In this document: piece by piece, positions 54,602 through 62,936 of the stretch
Layout of the letters: every line of letters starts with the position of its first letter
Numbering within the stretch: the first letter of the stretch is position 1
DNA from: Bog-756 sp963745955
Lineage (GTDB): Bacteria; Actinomycetota; Acidimicrobiia; Acidimicrobiales; RAAP-2
Assembly: GCA_963745955.1 (NCBI GenBank)
Contig: CAVUZI010000007.1
Span: forward strand, 310,001-374,000
DNA length: 64,000 bases
Direction: 5' to 3'
Program-made: the position numbers and the translations under genes
Notes under the pieces: generated by a model
The model's database searches: none
What the model was told of the DNA's origin: nothing
The model's input: only the letters and a program-made list of their open reading frames with translations

Positions 54602-55747
54602 TCACTCGAAGGTGACCACGCCTCGAAGGTTCACGCCGTCGAGCATGTCCCGATACCCCTGGTTGATCTGGTCGAGCCGGTACGTCTTGGTGATCAGCTC
54701 GTCCAACTTCAGCTGACCGGACTTGTACAGGGCCAAGAGGTTGGGGATGTCGAAGCGCGGATTGGCCGCGCCGAAGATCACCCCTTTGATCTCCTTTTGC
54801 ATCATGGCCAGGTCGAAGAGGTTCACACTGGCCTCCAGCTGGACCTGAGGGGCCACGGCGGTGACCACGCAGGTCCCGCCCTTGCCGGTGAGGGAGAGTG
54901 CGCCGGCCATCAGGTTCCCGTACATCACGCCCGGCACCATGATCACGGCGTCGGCCATCTGCCCTCTGGTCAGCTCGGTGACCACGGGCAGCGCCTCGTC
55001 CATGGACGCCGCCGTGTGGGTGGCGCCGAAGTCGAGGGCCGACTTGCGCTTGAACTCCACCGGGTCGACGGCGACGATGTTGCGCGCCCCGACCATCCTG
55101 GCCCCCTGCACGGCATTCATGCCGACCCCCCCGACCCCCACCACCACCACCGTGTCGCCCGGCATGACCTCGGCCCGGTACACGGCCGAGCCCCAGCCGG
55201 TGGCCACCCCGCACGACACCAGGGCCACCGCGCTGAGCGGAAGGTCGGGATCGACCGCCACCAGCGAGGCCTCGTGACTCACGCCGTGTTCGGCGAAGGT
55301 GCCCAGCTTGGACATCACGTTGAGGGACTGGCCGTCGAGGCGGTAGCGCACGGTCCCGTCCGAGATCTGCCCGCGCTGGAACGTCGCCGCACCCAGGTCG
55401 CAGAGGTTGGAGTGGCCGGTGATGCACATCCGGCACCGTCCGCAGATGGGAAAGAAGCTGGCGGCCACGTGGTCGCCGGGCTGGAGGCTGGTGACGTCCG
55501 GGCCCACCTCGAGGACGATGCCTCCCCCTTCGTGGCCGCCCACCATGGGGAAGAGCCCCGCCCGCGGCGGTTCGCCGGTGCCCGCCTCCGATCCCATCTC
55601 GCTCGACTGGAGATGCTCGTCGGAGTGGCACAGGCCCGCGGCGACCCACTTGACCAACACCTCGTGCCGCCCGGGCGGATCGATCTCGATCTCCTCGATC
55701 TTCCAGTCCTGTTCCCGGCCCCACAGCACCGCTGCATGCGTCTTCAT
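54602..55747 (-). CDS. Zinc alcohol dehydrogenase, NDMA-dependent (Rxyl_3153-like)
   Basis: The 381-aa medium-chain dehydrogenase has the catalytic zinc ligands C40 (AAGLCHSDE) and H72 (GGHEG), four structural-zinc cysteines (C102, C105, C108, C116) and the Rossmann motif VVGVGGVGMNA. The N-terminus KTHAAVLWG and CRMCITGHSNLCDLG match the NDMA-dependent family that keeps its nicotinamide bound and is re-oxidised through mycofactocin. No mycofactocin genes are in the window. It is the first gene of the minus-strand operon and divergent from a P450, sharing a 105-bp promoter region with half-sites TGTC-N7-GACA (55816-55830). Confidence 0.9.
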   Translation of the reverse strand: MKTHAAVLWGREQDWKIEEIEIDPPGRHEVLVKWVAAGLCHSDEHLQSSEMGSEAGTGEPPRAGLFPMVGGHEGGGIVLEVGPDVTSLQPGDHVAASFFPICGRCRMCITGHSNLCDLGAATFQRGQISDGTVRYRLDGQSLNVMSKLGTFAEHGVSHEASLVAVDPDLPLSAVALVSCGVATGWGSAVYRAEVMPGDTVVVVGVGGVGMNAVQGARMVGARNIVAVDPVEFKRKSALDFGATHTAASMDEALPVVTELTRGQMADAVIMVPGVMYGNLMAGALSLTGKGGTCVVTAVAPQVQLEASVNLFDLAMMQKEIKGVIFGAANPRFDIPNLLALYKSGQLKLDELITKTYRLDQINQGYRDMLDGVNLRGVVTFE

Positions 55748-55852
55748 CGTCCCCCATCCTTTGGGCAATCCCCGGCCGGCGGCATGGCGCTGCGCTTGAC
55801 CGTCCCGCAGCTTAGTGTCACAGTACGACATGAAAGCAAGGGGAGGTGGCGC

Positions 55853-57049
55853 GTGACGGTTGAGAGCGCGAGCGACGTGTATTACGACCCGTACGACGTG
55901 GACATCGACGCAGACCCGTATCCGGTCTTCCGGCGGCTGCGGGAGGAGGCGCCGCTCTACTACAACGAGGCCCACGACTTCTTCGCCCTCAGCCGGTTCG
56001 AGGACGTCGAGCGCGGCCTGCTCGACAACAAGACGTTCATCTCCGGGCGCGGTGGCATCATCGAGCTGATCCGGGCCAACATCGAGATGCCGTCCGGTGT
56101 GCTCATCTTCGAGGACCCGCCCGTGCACACCATCCACCGGCGGCTGATGTCGCGGGTCTTCTCGCCCAACCGGGTGGCGGCGCTCGAACCGCAGATCCGC
56201 ACGTTCTGCGCCCGCAGCCTCGACCCGCTGGTCGGTGCCGGGGGGTTCGACTTCATCGCCGACCTCGGGGCCCAGATGCCCATGCGGGTCATCGGCATGC
56301 TGCTCGGCATCCCCGAGCAGGACCAGGAGGCGGTCCGCGAACGCGTCGACGCCAACCTTCGCACCGAGGCCGGTCAGCCCATGGAGGTGTCCGAGAACTT
56401 CGTCCCCACCGACATCTTCGGCGAGTACATCGACTGGCGGGCCGACCACCCCTCGGACGACATCATGACCGATCTCCTCCAGGCGGAATTCGAGGACGAG
56501 ACAGGGACGGTGCGCCGACTGACCCGGGACGAGCTCCTGACCTACATCAGCGTCATCACCGGAGCCGGCAACGAGACGACCGGCCGCCTCATCGGGTGGA
56601 CGGGCAAGGTCCTGGCCGACCATCCCGACCAGCGCCGGGAGCTGGTCGAGGACCGGTCCCTCATCCCCGGCGCCATCGAGGAGCTCCTCCGCTTCGAGAC
56701 GCCGGCGCCGCACATGTCCAGGTACGTCGCCGAGGACGTCGAGCTGCACGGCCGGACGGTTCCGGAGGGGAGCATCGTGATGCTCCTCCCGGCATCGGCC
56801 AACCATGACGATCGCCGCTTCCCGGACGGCGACTCCTTCGACATCCACCGGGATGACGGCAAACCCCTGACCTTCGGCTACGGGATCCATCTCTGCCTGG
56901 GGGCGGCGCTGGCCCGTCTCGAAGGCCGGGTGGCCCTCGACGAAGTCCTCGACCGGTTCCCCACCTGGGACGTCGACATGGACCGGGCCGAGCTCGCTCC
57001 CACCTCGACGGTCCGGGGCTGGGAGACGCTCCCGGTCCTCACCTCATGA
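55853..57049 (+). CDS. Cytochrome P450 (CYP), class I bacterial
   Basis: The 398-aa P450 has the I-helix TGAGNETTGR (237-246), ExxR E277-R280 and the heme ligand C348 in FGYGIHLCLGAALAR. It lacks a membrane anchor. GTG at 55853 follows GGGAGG (55841-55846) with 6 nt spacing. It heads a plus-strand unit with an SDR and a TetR regulator, and faces the alcohol dehydrogenase operon across a shared promoter. The likely role is oxidation of the pathway substrate. Confidence 0.95.
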   Translation: MTVESASDVYYDPYDVDIDADPYPVFRRLREEAPLYYNEAHDFFALSRFEDVERGLLDNKTFISGRGGIIELIRANIEMPSGVLIFEDPPVHTIHRRLMSRVFSPNRVAALEPQIRTFCARSLDPLVGAGGFDFIADLGAQMPMRVIGMLLGIPEQDQEAVRERVDANLRTEAGQPMEVSENFVPTDIFGEYIDWRADHPSDDIMTDLLQAEFEDETGTVRRLTRDELLTYISVITGAGNETTGRLIGWTGKVLADHPDQRRELVEDRSLIPGAIEELLRFETPAPHMSRYVAEDVELHGRTVPEGSIVMLLPASANHDDRRFPDGDSFDIHRDDGKPLTFGYGIHLCLGAALARLEGRVALDEVLDRFPTWDVDMDRAELAPTSTVRGWETLPVLTS

Positions 57050-57101
57050 GTCCGGAGGCCGACGCCGTCCGGTCCGATCCGCCGAGCGACGCCGGAGGCA
57101 C

Positions 57102-57844
57102 ATGATGGGACTGCTGGACGGGAAGGTGGCCGTGATCACCGGTGCCGGTTCGGGAATGGGCAAGGCATCGGTCAAGGTCTTCGTCCGTGAGGGCGCCAAG
57201 GTGGTGGCGGCCGACATCAGCGGTGCCGAGCAGGACACGGCGGCCGAGGTCGGGGACGGGGTTCTCCCCGTGCACTGCGACGTCTCCAAGGAGGCCGACG
57301 TCGAAGCGACCATGGCCACCGCCGTGAAGGAGTTCGGCCGGGTGGACGTCGTGCTCAACGTGGCCGGCATCGCCGACGGCTGCGCCCTGGCCGACCTCAC
57401 CATGGAGTTCTACGACCGGCTGATGGACGTCGACCTGCGTGGAGTGATGCTGGGGATGAAGCACGGCATACGCAGCATGCTCGAGAGCGGGGGGGCTCGA
57501 TCGTCAACTGGTCCTCGGTCGGTGGCCTCAACGGCGCCGCGTTCACCAGCGTCTACCAGGCGGCCAAGCACGGGATCATCGGCGCCAGCAAGTCGGCGGC
57601 CATCGAGTACGGCACGCAGGGGATCAGGGTCAACACCATCTGTCCCGGCTTCATCCTCACCGAGATCATGGCCCAGGGAGCCGAGGACTTCATCCCCGAC
57701 ATCGCGGCCAAGGCCGCCCTCAACCGGGCCGGACTGCCCCACGAAGTTGCCGAAGTGGGCGCGTTCCTGGCCTCCGATCGGGCCTCGTTCATCACCGGTG
57801 CGGTCATCCCGGTCGATGGAGGCTGGTCGGCGAAGCTTGCCTAG
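57102..57844 (+). CDS. Short-chain dehydrogenase/reductase (frameshifted)
   Basis: Corrected length is 247 aa. A classical SDR: TGAGSGMG cofactor loop, NVAGIA (variant of NNAG), a catalytic Ser in VNWSSVGG, and YQAAK for the Tyr/Lys pair. A missing G in the G7 run at 57489-57495 shifts the frame after MLESGGG; it resumes SIVNWSSVGGLNGAAF and ends at 57844 (GGWSAKLA). GGAGG at 57094-57098 suits the second ATG (57105) better than the first. Oxidises or reduces an alcohol/ketone next to the P450 step. Confidence 0.9.
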
Positions 57845-57848
57845 CAGA

Positions 57849-58487
57849 ATGAACGCGGTGAGCGCAGCGAAGAAGTCCGCACCGGATGCCCCGGTTCGAC
57901 CCGGACGCCCCTACGACGGCAGGCTGCGCCGCGAGCGGGCGGCCGAGACGCGGGAGCGGATCCTGGTCGCCGGTTCCGAGCTCTTGCACCGCACGTCGGT
58001 CCGCGACTGGAAGAAGCTGACCGTCCGGGCCGTGGCCGAGCGGGCCGGCGTCAACGAACGGACCGTCTACCGCTACTTCGGCAGCGAGCGCGGGCTGCGT
58101 GACGCGGTCATGCACCGCAACGAACGAGACGCCGGCATCGATCTGGCCGGCATGCAGCTCGAGGACATCGCCACGGTGGCGACCCAGATCTTCGAGCATG
58201 TCTCCCAGTACCCGAGAGAGCCGCGCCCGCCGCTCGATCCGACCCTGGTCGATGCCAAGGACCGTCAGCGGGAGGCGCTGCTCGGTGCCATCGCCGCCAG
58301 GGCGGAGCAGTGGACCGAGGAGGACCGGACGATGGCCGCGGCCATGTTCGACGTGCTCTGGAGCGTGGCCTCGTACGAGCGCCTGGTCGTCGACTGGCAG
58401 ATCGACCACGAGCGGGCCGTGCAGGGGATCTCCTGGGTCATCGGACTGGTGGAGCAGGCCGTCCGGGATGGCCGGGGGCCGACATGA
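57849..58487 (+). CDS. TetR family transcriptional regulator
   Basis: The 212-aa protein has an N-terminal TetR helix-turn-helix: RERILVAGSELLHRTSV, then VRAVAERAGVNERTVYRYFG, followed by a variable ligand domain. It starts 4 bp after the SDR stop and so is the last gene of the P450-SDR-TetR unit. It probably represses this unit and perhaps the divergent dehydrogenase operon in the absence of a substrate-derived ligand. GTG at 57858 is an alternative start. Confidence 0.9.
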   Translation: MNAVSAAKKSAPDAPVRPGRPYDGRLRRERAAETRERILVAGSELLHRTSVRDWKKLTVRAVAERAGVNERTVYRYFGSERGLRDAVMHRNERDAGIDLAGMQLEDIATVATQIFEHVSQYPREPRPPLDPTLVDAKDRQREALLGAIAARAEQWTEEDRTMAAAMFDVLWSVASYERLVVDWQIDHERAVQGISWVIGLVEQAVRDGRGPT

Positions 58488-58525
58488 CTCCTCGGGCACG
58501 GACGCCGGTGCCCGGCCGATGGCCG

Positions 58526-59314
58526 TCAGCCGGTGCCCGCCTCCCCCCCTTTGGCCTGGAGCTTCGGGAGCTGGGGGACCGGGCGTCCGGCCACCGTCCC
58601 CCCGTCGACCGGCACCACGATGCCGGTGATCTGTGCCGACCGGTCGCCGGCCAGGAACAGGACGGCCTCGGCCACGTCGTGTGGCGATCCCCGACGTTGC
58701 AGGGGCTGGTCGAGCTCGATAGTGGGGCCGAGGTCGTAGCTCGTGATCCCCGTCGGGATGTGGCCGGGGGCAATGCAATTCACCCGGACGTTGTACTCAG
58801 CCAGATCGGTGGAGACCAGCCGGCTGAACTGGACGACCGCCGCCTTGGAGGTGCGGTAGGCGATCGGCGGGCCACCGCCGGTGAGGCCACCGATGGACGA
58901 GGTGTTGACGATCGAACCGCCGCCGTGCTCGGCCATGTGCCGGGCCGCGCGCTGGGTTCCGGCGATGACCCCGAACAGGTTCACCGCCATCACCCGGTCG
59001 AAGTCGCGGAGGTCGTCCCGCAGGAAACGGCGGAAGGAGCTCGCGATACCGGCGTTGTTGAACATGACGTGCAGGCCCCCGAAGGTGTCCACGGCGAAGT
59101 CGACCAGCGCTTGGACCTCGTCGGCATCGGCCACGTCGGTCCGCTTGAAGGCTGCGGCATCCCCGAGTCCGGCGGCCAGGGCCTCGCCCTGTTCGGTGTC
59201 GACGTCCGCCACGACAACCTTCGCGCCCTCGGCGGCGAACAGCTCGGCGGTGGCGCGGCCGATCCCGCTCGCACCTCCCGTGACGACGGCAACCTTCCCC
59301 GACAGTTCGCCCAT
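58526..59314 (-). CDS. Short-chain dehydrogenase/reductase
   Basis: The 262-aa classical SDR has TGGASGIG for NAD(P) binding, NNAGIAS, a catalytic Ser in INVNTSSIGG-like sequence (IVNTSSIGG) and YRTSK for the Tyr/Lys pair. D in VVVADVDTEQ after the second strand suggests NAD(H). The ATG at 59314 (MGELSGKVAVV) has AAGGAA about 10 nt upstream. It converges with the TetR gene and is divergent from the next P450, so it may share regulation with it. Confidence 0.9.
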   Translation of the reverse strand: MGELSGKVAVVTGGASGIGRATAELFAAEGAKVVVADVDTEQGEALAAGLGDAAAFKRTDVADADEVQALVDFAVDTFGGLHVMFNNAGIASSFRRFLRDDLRDFDRVMAVNLFGVIAGTQRAARHMAEHGGGSIVNTSSIGGLTGGGPPIAYRTSKAAVVQFSRLVSTDLAEYNVRVNCIAPGHIPTGITSYDLGPTIELDQPLQRRGSPHDVAEAVLFLAGDRSAQITGIVVPVDGGTVAGRPVPQLPKLQAKGGEAGTG

Positions 59315-59499
59315 GTCCAGCGGTTCCTTTCGACTGGTGCCCGGCACCGGGGGATGAACCCGGCCTCGCGACTCCCGCCGCCTCCTCCGAGTCCGGCGCG
59401 GCAACCGAACATACTCGGGCCGGCAGGGCCTCGACCGACCGGCTCGACCTTCGTACCCATCAGATCAGGGCACCTGCCCGCGACCACCCTGGAGCACCA

Positions 59500-60753
59500 G
59501 TGAGCGACGAGTTCGAATCCATCGACTTCTTCGGCACCAAGGACCTCATCGACAACCCCTACCCCTACTTCGAGCACCTGCGAGGCCAGTGCCCCGTGAC
59601 CAAAGAGCCCTTCCACGATGTGTACATGGTGACGGGCTACGACGAAGCCATCGAGGTCTACCACGACAAGGAGACCTTCTCGGCTTGCAACTCGGCCATC
59701 GGGCCCTTCGCCAGGTTCCCGGTGCCGCTCGAGGGTGACGACGTCACCGAGATCATCGAGACCTACCGGGACGGGCTCCCCTTCGGGGACCAGCTCCCCA
59801 CCTTCGACCCGCCCAAACACACCGCTCAGCGCGGGCTCCTCATGCGGCTGATCACCCCGAAGCGCCTGAAGGAGAACGAAGCGTCCCTGCAGCAGCTGGC
59901 CGACGATCAGATCGACCGCTTCCACGCCCGGGGCGAGTGCGAGTTCATCGGTGAGTACGCCCAGCCCTACACCATGCTGGTCATTGCCGACCTGCTGGGC
60001 GTGCCCGAGGAGGACCATCCGGAGTTCCTCGAGAAACTCATGCACCACGACACCGTAGAGATGACCCACAGCCCCCTCGAGTACCTGTACGAGAAGTTCA
60101 CCGGCTATATCGAGGACCGCAGGCGCCAACCACGGGCCGACGTGATGACCGGGCTGGCGACGGCCACCTTCCCCGACGGAACATTGGCGCCGGTCGAGGA
60201 CGTGATGAAGATCGCCTCCAACCTGTTCGCGGCCGGCCAGGAGACGACGGCCCGGCTTCTCGGCACCGCCCTCATGACCCTCGGCGAACGACCCGAACTG
60301 CAAGAGCAGCTCCGCGCCGACCGCAGCCTCATCTCCCCCTTCATCGAGGAGACATTGCGCCTCGAGCCTCCGATCAACGGCACCTTCCGTCTGTCGCGGA
60401 CACCGACGACGGTTCGGGACACCCCGATCCCGGCCGGGAGCACGGTCATGGTCCTGCCCGCGGCGGCCAACCGCGACCCGCGCGAGTTCGAGGCACCCGA
60501 CGATCTCCGCTTCGACCGGGAGAACGCCCGCCAGCACATCGCCTTCGGTCACGGCATCCATACCTGCGCCGGTGCACCGCTGGCCCGGGCCGAGTCCAAC
60601 GTGTCCCTCCAGCGCCTGCTGGACAGGATGGGGGACATCCGGATTTCGGAGTCGCACCACGGCCCCGCCGATGACCGACACTGGGAGTACACACCCACCT
60701 GGATGCTCCGGGGCCACGACCGGCTCTACCTCGAGTTCACGCCCGTCGGCTGA
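59500..60753 (+). CDS. Cytochrome P450 (CYP), class I bacterial
   Basis: The 417-aa P450 has the I-helix FAAGQETTAR (243-252), ExxR E284-R287 and the heme ligand C356 in FGHGIHTCAGAPLAR. It is the third P450 of the island and differs clearly from the other two in the I-helix and heme loop, so they are not recent duplicates. GTG at 59500 (MSDEFESIDFFG) is the natural start. Its substrate is probably a pathway intermediate. Confidence 0.95.
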   Translation: MSDEFESIDFFGTKDLIDNPYPYFEHLRGQCPVTKEPFHDVYMVTGYDEAIEVYHDKETFSACNSAIGPFARFPVPLEGDDVTEIIETYRDGLPFGDQLPTFDPPKHTAQRGLLMRLITPKRLKENEASLQQLADDQIDRFHARGECEFIGEYAQPYTMLVIADLLGVPEEDHPEFLEKLMHHDTVEMTHSPLEYLYEKFTGYIEDRRRQPRADVMTGLATATFPDGTLAPVEDVMKIASNLFAAGQETTARLLGTALMTLGERPELQEQLRADRSLISPFIEETLRLEPPINGTFRLSRTPTTVRDTPIPAGSTVMVLPAAANRDPREFEAPDDLRFDRENARQHIAFGHGIHTCAGAPLARAESNVSLQRLLDRMGDIRISESHHGPADDRHWEYTPTWMLRGHDRLYLEFTPVG

Positions 60754-60805
60754 GCCCCGCCCGACACCGGTGCGCGGCGGCAGCGGCCGACCTCACGCGA
60801 CAGGG

Positions 60806-61513
60806 TTACGCCTTGGCCCCTTTGCGGCGCTTGGCCGGCTTGGCCGATCTGGCCGGCTTGGCCGATCTGGCCGGAGCGGGGCCCTGCGCCTCCGGGGTGT
60901 CGACCGGCCAAGTCCGGGGATCGCGGCCGAATCCCGACTCGAGGACTTCGATGCTCTCGGAGATCGTGGTGGGCAGATCCCCGCCGTTGAAGAACCAGTG
61001 GGTGTGGGCGGCCTGGATGACGCCTCCGGCTGCCGCGGCGAGCATGGTGGGGACGAGCCCTTCGCTCGGCATCCCGAGTCGGGACCCGAAGAATTCGGCC
61101 ATGACCCGGTACGACTTGAGCTGGATCCCTCCGACGACCGATCGCAACACGCTGGGCGTGGCCGCCACCACGCCGATCCACCGCCTGAGCATCACCATGT
61201 CCTCGGTCGACAGCTCCTCTTCGAGCGCCAGGCGGAGGGATTGCAGAGGTGGCTCATCGTCGGGACGGGCGGCCAACGCGGTCCGGAGGGCGTCGCTCCG
61301 CCTGTCGATACTCAGCTGCAGGACATCCTCCTTGGCCGGGAAGTACCGGTAGAAGGTCCGGGCTGAGATCCTCGCCTCGGAGGCGATCTGGTCGACGGTG
61401 ACCTCCGCGAACCCGCGCTCCTCGAACAACCGCAGGGCCACATCCTCCAAGGTGAGGTTCATCGTCTCCAGACGCTTCTTCCGCAGCTGGAGGTCGAGCG
61501 AGTCAGCGCCCAA
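60806..61513 (-). CDS. TetR family transcriptional regulator
   Basis: The 235-aa protein begins LDLQLRKKRLETMNLTLEDV and has the TetR helix-turn-helix (VDQIASEARISARTFYRYFP). The ligand domain follows, then a basic tail with two ARSAKP repeats (a DNA duplication of 18 bp). TTG at 61513 is chosen because GGGAGG lies 5 nt upstream; an internal ATG would cut into the HTH. It is divergent from the acyl-CoA dehydrogenase pair and probably binds the 18-bp palindrome in between. Confidence 0.85.
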   Translation of the reverse strand: MGADSLDLQLRKKRLETMNLTLEDVALRLFEERGFAEVTVDQIASEARISARTFYRYFPAKEDVLQLSIDRRSDALRTALAARPDDEPPLQSLRLALEEELSTEDMVMLRRWIGVVAATPSVLRSVVGGIQLKSYRVMAEFFGSRLGMPSEGLVPTMLAAAAGGVIQAAHTHWFFNGGDLPTTISESIEVLESGFGRDPRTWPVDTPEAQGPAPARSAKPARSAKPAKRRKGAKA

Positions 61514-61674
61514 TCCGTCCTCCCCGATCCCGCGCGATCCGACGGCGTGCCCGGAGCGCTTCGAGTCCAAAGCATGAACCGGTTGTCCGATCCGGTCAAC
61601 CACGCACCTCCCGCCGCAGCCATTCACTCCCTGCGTAGGCCAGGGCGCGGTGCACCGCCCGCACCGGACGGAGT

Positions 61675-61692
61675 TAGTAGGAATTCCTAGTA
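61675..61692. promoter_or_regulatory. 18-bp palindrome, probable TetR operator
   Basis: TAGTAGGAATTCCTAGTA is a palindrome with a perfect 10-bp core (AGGAATTCCT) and one mismatched pair in the arms. It lies in the 283-bp gap between the tetR gene and the acyl-CoA dehydrogenase pair, 105 bp before the ACAD start. Its AT-rich nature and symmetry fit a TetR-type operator. Confidence 0.6.
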
Positions 61693-61796
61693 CTGTACGG
61701 TCTGTCCAGCGACCGTCTCGGCCAGGCTGAGGACGAGGGAGACAGAGGAGTGCGACCGGCGATGGAACGACGGCTTTGCGTCGGGGAGGGACATCC

Positions 61797-62936
61797 ATGC
61801 TGCTGACGTTGGACGGTGATCAAGAGCTCTTCCGGGACACCACAGCGAAGCTCCTGAGCGAACTGGTCCCGGTCGGCGAGCTCCGCCGGCTGCGGGACGA
61901 CCCGGTCGGTTTCGACGACGAGTACTGGCGCCGTGGCGCCGAGCTGGGTTGGACGTCGCTCCTCGTCAGCGAAGACCTCGGTGGGGGCTCCATCGGCGGA
62001 CAGGGACTCGTGGACCTGGCGCTCGTGGCCTACGAGTTCGGTCGTCACGCCGCACCCGGGCCGTTGCTGGCGACCAACGTTGTCGCCGCCACCCTCAGCG
62101 AGACCGGTGACAGCAGGTTCAAGGAAGTGATCGGGGACGTCCTGGCCGGGACGTCGATCCTGACCTGGTGCCTCGGTGAGCCGCCACCGTCCGACCGGTT
62201 CGACCGCGTCGGCCTGGACGTCCGCGTCGAGGGATCGGAGGCGGTGATGAACGGGGTCAAACGACCGGTCGAGTCGGGAGCACGGGCCGATCATCTCCTG
62301 GTCACCGGCCGCACCGGTTCCGGACGCACCCAGGTGCTCGTACCTGCCGGTGCGGCGGGTCTGTCCCTCTCGCCCATGCAGACCGTCGATCTGACCCGCC
62401 GCTTCTCCGTCGTCACCTTCGACGATGTCCGCGTCCCGACCTCGGCCATCGTCGGCGAAGTCGGGATGGCCGGTGAACAGGTGGAGAGACAGATCGAGCG
62501 CGCCGTGGCCCTTGTCGCCGCCGAGGCGGTCGGGGCCATGCAGGCGGCCTTCGACATGACCGTCGAATGGGCCTTCGATCGCTACTCGTTCGGACGTCCG
62601 CTGGCGTCCTACCAGGAGCTCAAGCACCGCTTCGCCGACATGAAGGCGTGGCTGGAAGCGAGCCACGCCGTCAGCGACGCGGCCACCGAGGCGGTGGCCA
62701 GTGGATCCCCGGACGCGGCCGAGCTCCTCAGCGCGGCCAAGGCCTTCATCGGCAGCTTCGGCTCGGAGCTGGTGCAGGACTGCGTCCAGATCCACGGAGG
62801 GATCGGGCTCACCTTCGACCACGATGTCCACCTCTTCCTCCGCCGGCACACCGTGGACCGGGCGCTCTACGGGACGCCGGCAGAGCACCGTCAGCGCCTG
62901 GCCGACCTCGTCGAGGCCAAGGGGGAGATGACATGA
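61797..62936 (+). CDS. Acyl-CoA dehydrogenase, subunit of a pair
   Basis: The 379-aa protein has an atypical dehydrogenase sequence: SLLVSEDLGGG, VDLALVAYEFGRHAAPGPLL and WAFDRYSFGRPLASYQELKH (FAD contacts). The C-terminal IHGGIGLTFDHDVHLFLRR carries Asp where partner subunits of heteromeric enzymes usually carry the catalytic Glu. GGGGAGGG lies 6 nt before the ATG at 61797. Its stop overlaps the next start as ATGA, so both subunits are made in equal amounts. Confidence 0.9.
   Translation: MLLTLDGDQELFRDTTAKLLSELVPVGELRRLRDDPVGFDDEYWRRGAELGWTSLLVSEDLGGGSIGGQGLVDLALVAYEFGRHAAPGPLLATNVVAATLSETGDSRFKEVIGDVLAGTSILTWCLGEPPPSDRFDRVGLDVRVEGSEAVMNGVKRPVESGARADHLLVTGRTGSGRTQVLVPAGAAGLSLSPMQTVDLTRRFSVVTFDDVRVPTSAIVGEVGMAGEQVERQIERAVALVAAEAVGAMQAAFDMTVEWAFDRYSFGRPLASYQELKHRFADMKAWLEASHAVSDAATEAVASGSPDAAELLSAAKAFIGSFGSELVQDCVQIHGGIGLTFDHDVHLFLRRHTVDRALYGTPAEHRQRLADLVEAKGEMT

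Noticed and set aside
54542..55852. N-terminal extension of the P450 at 55853 across the alcohol dehydrogenase gene
   Set aside because: P450 homology starts at the GTG with a good ribosome-binding site; the extension is antisense to a complete dehydrogenase.
57489..57495. Programmed frameshifting in the SDR (G7 run)
   Set aside because: A slippery run is present, but many unrelated genes here have similar indels without any shared signal or RNA structure, so a sequence error explains all of them better.
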